NCBI RefSeq assembly: GCF_036370855.1
Contig: NC_088099.1
Coordinates: 145,903,017 to 145,967,016, forward strand
Direction of reading: 5' to 3'
Length of the DNA stretch: 64,000 nucleotides
Origin: Dromaius novaehollandiae
Lineage: Eukaryota; Chordata; Aves; Casuariiformes; Dromaiidae
Shown piece by piece: positions 47,866 through 58,700 of the stretch; the first letter of the stretch is position 1, and every line of letters begins with the position of its first letter. The notes below the pieces were generated by a model, which saw only the letters and a list, made by a program, of their open reading frames with translations, searched no databases and had not been told where the DNA came from. A program made the position numbers and the translations under genes.

Positions 47866-47999
47866 TAGGAAAGAGCACACCGTGTGTTCAGTTGTGCTTG
47901 ATGACCTCAGGGGCAGCTGTGGGAACCACCTATCTGGAGTCTTGTTCTCCTCCACCATGGACCCGTGACTAAACTGGGTGGCTGTGCAGGAGAAAGACA

Positions 48000-49975
48000 T
48001 GGGCCTGGACTCAGAAGTGTCTTTGCAGAGCTCTGTGCTAGAGCACTAATTAAAGGCCATGAGACAAAATGAGAGCTGCAGCAGAGTGCCGTCAAAGGAG
48101 CTGTTAACCTGGCCAAGCTGAGACCTGACTTTTGTGTGCTGTGGAGGGAGGGCAGGAACATTCATGTCAGTTGGGGATATATGAGTAGTTGGGGGAATAG
48201 TCATGCTCCCACCCCTCCTTGTGGTAAACGTGGGAAAAAACGTGGGTAACAAAGCCTTGAGGTAGTGCTCTGCCTCTGCCTCTCCCGGGGGGCTGCGGAG
48301 GGGGAAGGTCAGTCCAATAAACACTGCTGCCAGCAGCAGGGATCTGGGCAAGGCACAGGATTACGTGATGTTCAAGCTTGTGTGTGATAAATATTTTGTT
48401 TTCTGCCCATTCTGTAAATCTCCTAGAGAACCTGTTTTCTCTAGTGACTGTTTCCAAATTCCTTTTTGTTTTAAGTGCATAAGCGGTAATGCCACTGGTT
48501 TCTAAACAGTATTCATACCAAAAGCTTGACCCTGAGATCCCAAGTGACAAGTGAAAGGTACTAATGGACATTTTAAGAGCTCCACTGTAACAGATATATC
48601 TTTTCACAGGCTGTTTGAAAGTCATTTCTATGATTATTTTTAGATTTGCTCTCTAAACCAAGTAGTAAATTATGCAGAGCAACATGTAAATGTAAAGGTG
48701 ATGCACTGTGCCAGCACTTTTAAGAGCTTGTGGTTAAATAAGGTTTTATAGCATAATAATACTTCAAAGGATAATGATCTTCTGCGTGCGCCTGGTGCAA
48801 GGTCAACCTTGTCCATTCTCAGCCCAGACAGTAGGACTTGAGGCCTCCTGAACACCTTGCAAGACTGCTCAGCAGCTCTAAGGCTGCGATAGCCTTAAGC
48901 AGCAAGGCTCATGGGGTCATTCGGGCCTGCTAGCTGCTGGGAGACGAACTCGGTACAGCAATAGGAGCTGAGCTCACAGCAAGACCAGTCCCGTGCAAAC
49001 CTGGGCAGACCCTTTGAAGTTACCAGGATTACCCAGGCAGCCCAAAAGGTATTACCTGTTGTGACTATGGCTGAGAGGAGCGAATCCACTCTGGCCTAGT
49101 CTACTCTAATTAAAAAACACAGCTGCTGTATGGGTCCCCCCAGCTGCACAGCTGGTTGTACTGGACCAGCTGTTGCTAGAAGCTGCTGTTTTAACCTCCA
49201 GCGTGAGACCTGCTCTGAGCAATGGTGACAGGGTGGTTGTGAGGTGCCTGGCTGGTGTCCCCAGGCTCACACCACTGCAGTCCCCACAAAAGTGCCCCAG
49301 CAAAACCACAGGACCCTGTGGACTCCTCTGCTCAGGTAGGGCAGTGCTGACCCCAGCACGCACTGAAAGCATGGGAGTTTAGCCCAAAACACAGCAGCTA
49401 AAGTCCTTTTGTCCAAAAGCGTCGCCAGTGCTGGCTGAGCCATCTTCTCCTGGAATGGCTCAGCGATTAAAACCAGAGTGGCCACCTTTTTGGTTTGAAA
49501 ATAAGGGAGAGCAGCCCCCCGCGGGCAGAGGCCCCTTTTGCCTTGCCCATAGCCGGTGGAGGTGCAAAGCAGCAGCGGGGGCTGCGGATGCGAAGAGCCT
49601 GATGGGAGAGGGACCGCCAGATCGCAAGAGCCCCGCGCGGGGCCGAAGCTGGGACGCTCGCCGTTGGGAGCCATGGCTGCTGGGAGGGGGCACGGCCACA
49701 TCTGCCTGCTTTTGGTAACAGGCCCAGGACTTGAATCAATAACACAAGAAAGCCTGCGCGCGACGGCGTTTCTGGCCACAGCAGATGGACCACCATTCGA
49801 GGGAGGATTTGAGGCTTCCTCTGCCTGAGGGTATTTTAAACCACATTCCCACATTTCAGGCAAGTACCCTCATTCCTCACTGGCCTGGAGGTCCCCACGG
49901 AAACTGCCGCACAATTGCAGGCATCACAGGGCTGGTCGGAAACGAAGCAAAAAGCATGAATTTGTGGGGTACTCA
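48000..49975. other. Intergenic sequence with a GC-rich islet
   Basis: A GC-rich, partly CpG-bearing islet spans about 49,130-49,830. Within it, 49,202-49,335 is bounded by a strong acceptor (TGTTTTAACCTCCAG) and donor (CTCAG|GTAGGG) and is open in one frame, but its phases (2 in, 1 out) do not fit the neighbouring candidate exons. No promoter element or known gene was recognised. Confidence 0.35.
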
Positions 49976-49977
49976 GC

Positions 49978-50182
49978 GGGCGGAGGCTGTCCTAGTGTCT
50001 GCGCTCAAGAATATCTCCGTCCTTGGAAATATTCCTATCTCAACTGGTTATGACCCTGCACTACCTGAGCTAGCTTGAGGTTGGATTTCCCTTTGAAGTT
50101 GGCCCTGCTTTGAGTGGGGGTGGGACTAGATGACCTCCAGAGGTATCTTCAAAGCTAAATTATTCTGTGATTCTATGTTTCT
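49978..50182 (+). mobile_element. CR1 LINE, truncated 3' end
   Basis: CTCCGTCCTTGGAAATATTC, then GACCCTGC, then GGTGGGACTAGATGACCTCC, CAGAGG and ATTCTGTGATTCTATG match the 3' end of bird CR1 elements, including the terminal ATTCTRTG repeats. The element is strongly 5'-truncated, as is usual for CR1. Divergence from the typical tail suggests an old insertion. Confidence 0.85.
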
Positions 50183-50199
50183 ATCACTGGTTTTTATCC

Positions 50200-51370
50200 A
50201 GTTACTGTTTCATGTAAATTCCCTCAGTGAAGCTCCCTAGCCATTAGGTGCAGACATGCTCCTTCTTGCCTGTTCTCCCTCTGCCTCCATAAATCTAAGA
50301 AAATTCGGCTGTGAATGTACAGAGTCCACAACAGGTTTTTAACTAATATAGACAGATTAAAAGCTACTGTACTCACCAATAAAGGTAAGACTCTCAAGAA
50401 CACTAAATTAAGCAAAAGCTCCATTTACTTGGTCAAAGAATTAAATTATATATTACAGTATCTGTATAACACAGGACTATTTTGTTCTGTGTAAAATTTT
50501 GTACAGAAATCCCTGTTTTTCCAGTTCCTTTCAGCAAATAGAAATAACTCCAGGAATCTTAAGGACAGAGACACTAATTAAATATATTTAATCACAACAC
50601 AAAATGCATTATTAATGTATTATTTGGGTATAAACACACATAGATGAATGTAATCACATATACAAATATTATATGCAGTCTGAAAAATAACTGTATTTAC
50701 TATAATCTATAAATCTATAAATATATTTGAGTATTGATTTAAACATGTTTTAGTATTTTCTCCATTAAGTTTAGTTATGAAAAGGTTAAATCAATATTCA
50801 TTGCATAAGTAAAGATATAAAATACATATTAACTCAGATGCTGGATAGCAAAAATGCTAACTTTTGTATTTTTAGGGTGAAAAGGCTATACTCTTAGAAA
50901 AAGTTTGCAAAAATGTGTCCTGTTTTCAAACTGTATTTTCCATAAAGTGACATGTTCCAAAACTTGGTATGCTCTACAGCAGATGAAAATATTTAGTATG
51001 GTACATTTATGGCCAAGGGCAGAAAGCTGAACTTGGGAACCTATTTAAAGTGCAGTGGAAGTTTGTAAAGATAACGATGGGGAGTTGAAAGCAGTGAAGC
51101 CTCAGACAGTAATATCTCAGTAACAAAGAGCTAATACTTTGCTGCACAGGCTTTCTCAGCAACAGTTGGTCCATTTTTGTCATTACGTCTAATCAAGTCC
51201 AGTCTTGCCTCAGCCTCCTTAGCCAGCAGACATCCAACACTTAAATATAACCGTATGTGTCCACGGTATTAGAACAGCCATAACGCAATTTCAGCTGTAG
51301 TGCCCTGCCTTCAGCTGACTCCCTATGCTGGGGTGTCACGTTCCATATTTTATCCACTAAATATGGGCAT
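50200..51370. other. AT-rich intergenic sequence
   Basis: AT-rich unique DNA immediately after the CR1 tail, with several ATTAA and TATAAAT stretches. No gene, repeat family or RNA was recognised. Confidence 0.5.
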
Positions 51371-51834
51371 CAAATGCGCGTGAGGCAGCCTTTGGCTGGG
51401 GCGCTCAGGCGGGCGCTGCACCGGGGCTGGTTATGGCACTTGGAGGGCAATGTAGCATCTCCCGCTATGGGATGGGAAGTGCTGGGGGAAGAGGCAGGAT
51501 GGTGCTGCCTCTCTGCCAGGTCTCTCACCCTGCGTACACGTGCCTCTTCAGGGCCAGGGTGAATAGAGACTGCTAATGCTGTAGGTTTTCTTCAGCTATT
51601 CATGGACTTCTGAGCATTTCTGTTGTCCCCTCCTGCATGTACAGAGCCACGTGGCAGCGTTAGTGTGCCCTAAAGCCTGCATGGGAGGCTTGCCATTGCT
51701 GCCCAGGCCCAACTCTGACCCCACTCGCAGCTAAGCATGAGAAAAGCCCCGTCCTGCCAGGCTGAGAACAGCCTGTGCCTCCTCACACAAGGGAAGAGGA
51801 GAGGGAAGAGCCGGAGGCAGGATCCCTCTTAAGT

Positions 51835-52140
51835 GCTCTCTGCAATTGCACTGGAAAATTCATTAGCATGAGTCAATGACAGAAAATTAAGAATGCACCA
51901 AGGCACAAACAGGACCCTCTAGTAATACGATTCAGGTTTTACAAGGTAAACAACCTTGTTTATAATTTGTTGAGGTTTTAATATTACCCACATGGCTTAA
52001 TGCTCTTGATAAGGTTCCTACTTCAACCTAATAATTAGAACAAGGACGTTAAATTACCCATAATGTTTATTAATTATGTCCAGGCACTGGAATCCTAGTC
52101 GTAGCTTTTGTTATATTTTTAGTCAGATTTTAGTGAATAA
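51835..52140. promoter_or_regulatory. Candidate distal enhancer (homeodomain / forkhead / octamer)
   Basis: A 300-bp AT-rich block with many different developmental motifs: CATTAGCATGAG (octamer-like), AAGGTAAACAACC (forkhead GTAAACA), TTGTTTATAATTTG, CCTAATAATTAG, ATGTTTATTAATTATG, and AGTCAATGAC. It is flanked by ordinary sequence, and the motif-dense core has no repeats. It lies about 44 kb downstream of the GDF6 stop codon, a distance at which GDF6 enhancers are known in other vertebrates. The call is inference from motif density. Confidence 0.4.
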
Positions 52141-53087
52141 TACCTACTATCCAGAGCAAGCACAGGCAGACAAGCTGTGATGTGATAAAGGACAGTATTC
52201 GTCCTTCCCGAATCTTATCCAAGTCCCTAGCTCAGAGGACTTTCCCAAAGAGTACTGAATTGCCCTGCAGGGGTGGTTGGGCTTCTAATACAGTCGATGG
52301 AGTGAGGCACAGTCTATAAATCACCCATGTGATAACCATACTCACTGTCTGATACAAGGTAAAACCATCCTGCCAGGCCAGGCTCTCATCTGAGGCTTCG
52401 ACAGCTATGTCCCCAAAGTCAGTAGGCAGAATCTGGCCCATAATAGCCACCTTAATTCCCTTCTCTGAGCCCATGTGCTAATGCCACAACTGTGAGCAGG
52501 GAAGACACTCAAGCTGTTGTGAAATAACCTGTATTTATTGACCTAGAAGTTGTATATTCTGTTACAAAAGGAAGGCCTTGAAAGGATGATTCTGCTACAT
52601 GTTTTTTAAAGTTGCAGTTTCACTTTTGGTGTAATTACCTCTGGTAATAACAGGGAGAACAGACATGGGCAGAGACCTCTGCCATCTCTGCCTCCTGTCC
52701 CATTTGTGCCAAAGGCTTGGAGGGCCAGATGCACCTTTGCCAGATGGCCAGAGGGCTTGCTCTGAGGTAGTCTGGGCAAACTGATACATACCTACGCTAT
52801 GAACAAGTCAAAATTTGATTTTAGCGTGGGAGCAGGGATGATGAGCAGAGCACGAATGAAGAGGGAGGAAAAGCCCCTTCTGGACTACTACTATTACTGT
52901 TTCCTCAAGTGCCATGCTGAATATGTGCAAGCAGAAGAGAAATTTTAGGAAGAAAGAGCAGTCAGTCACTTCACGCTCATTCCCCTAGAGAAGATGCTGA
53001 GTTGCTAATACTATCTGTATTTATTGTATTTATGTGGCACTGAGCTCATCTTTGAGACATCTGAGCCCACGAACAGTAATTAAAGGA

Positions 53088-53108
53088 ACAACTGTTGACA
53101 GCAGTTGT
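53088..53108. promoter_or_regulatory. Inverted E-box pair around a TTGACAG (MEIS-like) core
   Basis: ACAACTG, a 7-nt centre TTGACAG, and CAGTTGT form a perfect 7-bp inverted repeat. Each arm carries a CAACTG/CAGTTG E-box, and the centre matches a MEIS/TGIF TGACAG site. A third CAACTG half follows at about 53,119. This compact arrangement suits cooperative bHLH plus TALE binding. It may instead be a chance hairpin. Confidence 0.3.
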
Positions 53109-54042
53109 CACAAATTGAACAACTGGCATAAATCAAACTGCCTGGAGTCTCAGCCATCTCTCCCATGGAGGGGATAAATACCATCCAGCCAAATTAAGAA
53201 AGCACTGCAGAGAGCAAATTCTTGCGGCACTGAGTCAAAAATACACCAATTCGGGGCTCTGTTTGGATTCTGGAGGGGTGAATTCTCGAGCCCAGGTGCT
53301 CTCCTGGAAGGATGGATGCCTGTCTGCCCCCAGCTCCCCACCATCCTCATCCACCCTCTGATTCCAGCTACGGCACAAATAGAAGAAGCTTTCTGGCAAC
53401 AGGGAATGTTAAAAACAGCAACAAGCTCTGTCTGATGGTGAAGTTTGCATTAAGGGCAAATGCCACTGTTTGTGGAAGGTACTACAGGTTGAAACTAGCA
53501 CCAAACCAAACGAAACACTCACTCAAAACCCTTTGAAATACATAGCATTCAGACATAAGTACCAAGCAGCAGCCAAGCTCACCATCTTCCAAACACTCTC
53601 CTGGTCTCAGACCATTTACAGCTCACAGATATTTAATTAGCAGGGCTTGAAAAAACAAAATCTAGTCTAAAACAGCCCCATGCCCTCTCCCTTGAGCCAA
53701 TCATATAATCATCATGGGTCATGTCTTTGAGACATATAGATCTGCGTAGCTCCCTTAGAAAGATTTACTTTGATTAGGACCAAGGTCTAATTTAACACTA
53801 AAGCACATTTATAATTCAGCAGCATTTATACTCACTTTGGTAGGTTTTGAGGTTGGAGCCAGATGGGGATCCTACTCCACACTTTTCCTCTGCTCCACAC
53901 AACAGGAAACATGAGATTTTCTGAAGACAGTAACCAGATTTACCCTGGTGCTGAGACCCTTTTGCAACCCACTGAGTGACCATAAAATTAGGGGTGAATA
54001 AAAACAAGAGAGGACACAGAGATACCCCAGTTTCCCCCATAG

Positions 54043-54129
54043 GTCTGCACTGCCCCTGCACTATGGCACATGACTCCAGGACAGCTGGACGGAGTGGGCT
54101 TCAACACGTCCTCCGCCCCAGCGATGAAG
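54043..54129 (+). other. Candidate exon I (unrecognised peptide)
   Basis: Acceptor CAGTTTCCCCCATAG and donor ATGAAG|GTGGGA bound 87 bp, open phase 0 to phase 0, compatible with candidate exon G. The peptide includes Ala-Leu-Trp-His-Met-Thr-Pro-Gly-Gln-Leu-Asp-Gly-Val-Gly-Phe-Asn. A second frame is also open, which weakens the case. Confidence 0.18.
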
Positions 54130-56400
54130 GTGGGACAGAAATACTAGATATTATTTCAGGTTTGCAGGCTTGGGTGGCACTTATTTACAGGGCACATTCT
54201 CAGATTTTGCCTTCATGTGGCCTCAAATACACACAGAGGTTTGTGCTTCCTCACAAGGCTGCAGGAGCTGGCTCGTAGGCATGGAGAGCCGTGCGCAGGA
54301 TGTTTACCACAGGTACTAACCTCACAACAACTCGGGCAAAAGGCTTAACAGCAGTTCAGACATTACGGCTCAGGGCTGTGAGCTTCATTGTCCCACAGGA
54401 CATTTGTGACACTCCTCTGAAGCCCTGCTGGTGCTTTGCTTGCCAGTATTTGCTCTCCTTTCCTTGCTTAGCAGTGCCCATCTTCACCTCTGTAGACCTG
54501 AGATAACTCCCTGTGTCTGGATTCAAAAAATTCTAGTTTTCTGGTTATTATCAAGCTGGAATAAAGGACAAAAGACTGTTCACATACAACTGTTCAAATA
54601 ACATTTGTAACTTTCTTCATACCTTTATTTATTATGTGTTTGGCTCCAGTCATGGGTTGGGGCACCATTATACCAGGCACCATGCAAACATAGAACAGAC
54701 TGTCAGTGATTGGAAGAGCTTGCTGTCTAAATAGCATAAATCAGTGCTGTGATGGTACATAGAAAGAAGTGCTAATTCACACTGGCATGCTCCCAGCTGG
54801 AGAAAGAGAAATGGATAAGCTCTGCTTATCTTCACATATCCTCAATTACACCCTCGCACACTGTACTTGCAGCATCTCTGCTGTTTCCGGTGTTGATCCC
54901 TTCAGGTCCATCTCAGCTGCATCTCTTAGTGGTGAATAAAATACTAGGTAGCACATGCCTCCTCCAAACTCCTCCAAGTCCTGCCTGGGCGACATACGAG
55001 TGTGATGGTGCTTTTCTAGCACAGGGAAAGCCACTGCTCGCTGGAGAAAGCATTTGTGTTTGGCCCTAGGTCTTTAGGACTTGGCCTTATTAATGGAATT
55101 CAGGTGGAAATAATAAACTTGCTTTATTTGGAGTGTGAGAGATGTGTCTTGAAAGGCAGTAATTGTGGCTGAGTTTTACTTTTGGTAAGCTAAAGTAAAC
55201 AACAGGCTATCTAGATGGATATGATGTCCAAGTACTTTCCTTGTACAGGGGCTGAGATGTTCGCTCTGCCTCCTTTGTTTGCACTAGCCAGTATAAAACA
55301 ATCTACATACCATAATCTGAAAGGAAAGGTCAGCTCAAAGGTCACATGTTTTAAGGGTGCTACTTCAAAGACATTTATCTCCTTTACAACACCATTAAGT
55401 CTCTGGTAATGGTCTATTGTCTTTCATCATCTCAACCTCTTCACCTGTGTGTTTATATTCGCCCAAGCCCCCCGATCCAGGGCACAGTGTAAACAGGTGC
55501 TCGGTGGCTCCTGCTTGACGGAGCACACTCCATGTTATTTGAGAAAGCAGCAGGCTGTTACGAGGCTACCAAGCCGTAATCACAGCCATCCTCTTTCCCC
55601 TTCCTGCAGAAATCGGTAGTTAAATCCTGCAGTTTTCAGCTGTTGTTTCTGGTCCAGCCCTTCTTCCCTTTTTTGATAGCATAATTCAGTCTGGGATCTC
55701 CATCGAGGTAGCTCCTCCATGGTAGCTCATCCCCTACTATGTACCCTGCTGCCCCGTGGGCACCTCTCTCACCCCAGCACTGCCGGAGGCTGAGTTTACT
55801 TATGGTCCCACGGGAGCATAACGTTTCCTCTTCTCTTGATTCTCTTTTCTACCCTGCAGTATGGAAGCAGATTCCATCATCACTATTCGCCTCTAACCCC
55901 TGAGGTGATATCTCAGCTGCTTGCTGAAGTAAATCAGTTCCAGTCCCACTGGCTGTAACGTGTATCACTGCAGTAAGGTCTGTCAGCTGAATATTCAAAC
56001 CAAGCTCCTTCCTAAAAGCCTTGAGCCTAAAAGCATCCCAGGGTTGTTGCCATCCACGTAAACATGACCCTCTCACAGGCTCCTCAGCTGGGTTGCTAGA
56101 AAACCTGAGAAAGAAAGTCAGATAGCTCCATGTTAAGTTCCCTCAGTTGCTAAATTCAAATAGTTACTCTTCTGCTTTGACTTTTGCTAAAGTTCACCAT
56201 TCTCTTATGTAAATTGCCTGGTCTTGCACATAGGGCAAGGTTTAATCTTTTTATCCCCAAGGCGCCTTCAGGGAGTCCTAGAGTGTTTACAGCCTTAGTG
56301 AGAGGAGCTTCGTCTCACCGCAGTTCCTGTTGCTGCACCGAGATGCAGTGAGCAGAAGAAAGAGGCTCCATCTGTTCTCAGCTTTTCTTTTCCTCTGCCC
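54130..56400. other. Intergenic sequence, no gene recognised
   Basis: Unique sequence. An acceptor at 54,398 (TTCATTGTCCCACAG) opens a 35-codon phase-0 frame ending in TAA and is an alternative terminal exon for the candidate chain. Otherwise nothing was recognised. Confidence 0.4.
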
Positions 56401-56405
56401 GACAG

Positions 56406-56504
56406 CTACTCATCTCCCCGCTCTCCCCACTCGGATGCAGGCGGTGGGCAAGGTGGCACGGGAGTGGGGCCAGCCGTCTGGGCTGGTGGTCACCTGGGCC
56501 CCAG
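56406..56504 (+). other. Exon-like segment, all three frames open
   Basis: An exceptionally strong acceptor (CTTTTCTTTTCCTCTGCCCGACAG region) and strong donor (CCCCAG|GTGAAG) bound 99 bp of GC-rich sequence. All three + frames are open and the length is a multiple of three, so the reading frame cannot be decided. It may be a lncRNA exon or a pseudo-exon. Confidence 0.2.
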
Positions 56505-56687
56505 GTGAAGTGGATGGAGGAGCTTCTGGCACCCAAGTCCTGGTGCGAGGTCCTTGGGTGCAGTCTGACGATGAGTTCAAGAGCACCCTCACAAAACTGC
56601 CCACATATGTGCTTCATGCAGAGACCAGGCATTGCCCTTTCTGCAGTCTCGAGACATTCTTAGTTTACCTACATATTCCCAAATACG

Positions 56688-56842
56688 TAGGAAGGCTGTG
56701 GAGTCTCCATTCTTGGAGATACTCAAAAGCCACCTGGACAGGGTCCTGGGCAACCTGCTCTAGGTGACCCTGCTGGAGCAGGGCAGTTGGACTAGATGAT
56801 CTCCAGAGGCCCCTCCAACCTCAACCATTTTATGATTCTGTG
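56688..56842 (+). mobile_element. CR1 LINE, truncated 3' end
   Basis: GAGTCTCCATTCTTGGAGAT, CTGGGCAACCTGCTCTAGGT, GTTGGACTAGATGATCTCC, CCTCCAACCTCAACCATTTT and ATGATTCTGTG in order match the 3' end of bird CR1. It is about 155 bp, 5'-truncated, and closer to the typical tail than the copy at 50 kb, so probably younger. Confidence 0.92.
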
Positions 56843-57593
56843 CAATACCAATACATATTATTTCTAAATATCCTGAATTTGGTCACAAGTTTCTTCTTAA
56901 ATTGTTCCTGGGTCTCTCTCCATCAGTGAGTTGTGGGTGACATTTTACAGGTTATTCTAGGAAGAGTTGGTAGTGCAGTTTCTACTTAAAGGTTTCCCAT
57001 ATAAAAATTTGACTTTGCTGTGCTTGTAACTTAACTAAACCTAGATGTTTGGGCCAAAATTTCCCATGCCATGTTTAATTAGCTGGTAAAAGATTGAATT
57101 TGATCTGTCTGGACTTTTCTATCAATATGAAATTGAAAAAAAAAAGACTAACCTTTGCTCATGTTAAAAACAAAAAGAAGCTTCATAGCCCTCTCCTGGA
57201 TGAAATCTAGCACCATGATGTTTGGACCTAGTATCTGAAAATTGCTTAGGAGCTTAGAATATGCTTTTTGCTGTTTCCATGGAAACATAGTCAATTTTGA
57301 TGAATCTGTGAGCTTCTGAAAAGTTCACTCTGCCACACCTTAGTAGGGATTGCCTGAAGTTTGGCAGCTCTTACCCTGAATATTCTGCCTGCAATGAGCA
57401 TGACTCAGCTCGAGAAGGGAGAGACTCGGCAGGGTTTTTCTTTAAATTGCTTCTTCAGTGCTGGTACCTGCTATTATCCCAGGCACCCAGCGGAGAGCAG
57501 AGTGTGTCTCACTTGTGCTCTCAGTGCCTCCCAGTTAATACTCCAGCAGGTACAGGAGCGGGTGCAAAGTAGACAGTGAAAACACAAAGATAT

Positions 57594-57620
57594 GGGGGGG
57601 GGGGGGGGGGGGGGGCGGGG
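57594..57620 (+). repeat. Long poly-G tract
   Basis: A run of 22 G residues, then C, then GGGG. On the other strand it is followed by a CT-rich tract. It is a strong G-quadruplex former and a likely site of sequencing or assembly length error. Confidence 0.9.
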
Positions 57621-58019
57621 AGAGCTGGACAAAATTTGTTTGAGTAGTTGGTTGGAAAGGAGGGACTGGAGCAGACCCAAGCAAGGAGCTGGGGAGAGAG
57701 GAGGAGGAGGTGGGAAGAACCAAAATGGTGAAAGCATCTCCTAAACACTAGAATACCTTTTTTTCTGTAGATTTTGGGCTTTTGTCCAGGCATGCTTGGC
57801 ATTTTCATGCTCTCCTGTTGACAAGTGAAAGCTTTGGCAAAAACTGACCAAAAGCCAGAATTTCCAGCCTGCAGGGGAGTCCGGTGATAGGAACTTTTTT
57901 TTGTTCCAAGCTGGGATGAATATCTGAAATACTGAAATTTTTCTATTGGGCAGATTGTTTTTTTGTTGTTGTTGTTTTTTTTTTTTTTTACAGTGATATC
58001 CTTAATTCTAGCATTTTCT

Positions 58020-58700
58020 AACTTTTGACTCTTTGGCTTTGCAGCATTATATTCCCTTCAAGTAAAATTACTGTATAATTTACAATTTACAGTCTAGGAA
58101 AACATATGTCTTAAGAAGGCAACGTGTGAAAAACACATGCATGAATGCATCTATATCTCTATATTGTATAGCCATAGAATTTTTCCCCAGGAGAGGAAAC
58201 ACATTATTTTAATAGAATCTCTTTGTTATTCTCTGGAAATGTATAGCTCTAAACTGTTTTGGTTTTAATTATTGTAACTGCAAGGTATTTGTTTATCTAA
58301 ACTGTACACAAGTAGATCCATGTGTATATACAAATATGTAATTACTGTAACTTCAAAAGGAATCTTATAATTCTGGTGTCTGTTTTGCTGGAGCTATAGT
58401 TTAACCTATCATATACTGTAGATGTATTAATTTATTAATTGCATTACTGGGCCCAGGTTTTGCAATTGAGTTTTCATGTGTGGACTTTTGTGGTCACACA
58501 GTCCTATTTGCAGGCTGAGGCTGTGACAGCCCGTTTTTTGTCTCTTTAAGGCAGCTTGCATTTTAATGGGAACAGTGCAGAAACATTCGCAGCTGATGGC
58601 TGGGAACCATGCTCTTTCAATGTCTGTTCTCTCCCTCATATTGGCAACTTCACTGAAAAGCTGAGGATACACTGGCCAGCTTCTCAGCTGGCAGAAGGTG
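58020..58700. promoter_or_regulatory. Candidate distal enhancer block
   Basis: An AT-rich unique block with GGTTTTAATTATTGTAAC, ATTTGTTTATCTAAAC (forkhead-like), GTAATTACTG, TTAATTTATTAATTGC and CATGCATGAATGCATC (RY-repeat / POU-like), then a stretch with TGTGGTC (RUNX-like). Composition and motif variety resemble ultraconserved-type developmental non-coding DNA. Not tested by alignment. Confidence 0.3.

Noticed and set aside
49267..49863. 198-codon minus-strand frame
   Set aside because: It lies in a GC-rich islet with open frames on both strands, with no start context, splice signal or recognisable domain.
49860..49970. Alternative exon between candidate exons G and I
   Set aside because: The acceptor at 49,859 is good and the phase fits G, but the only donor (GGGG|GTACTC) is weak, it leaves phase 1 which does not fit exon I, and the frame runs into the CR1 element.
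56330..56767. 145-codon + frame
   Set aside because: Its last quarter is the CR1 tail, and the rest is the GC-rich exon-like segment that is open in all frames. It is not a coherent protein.
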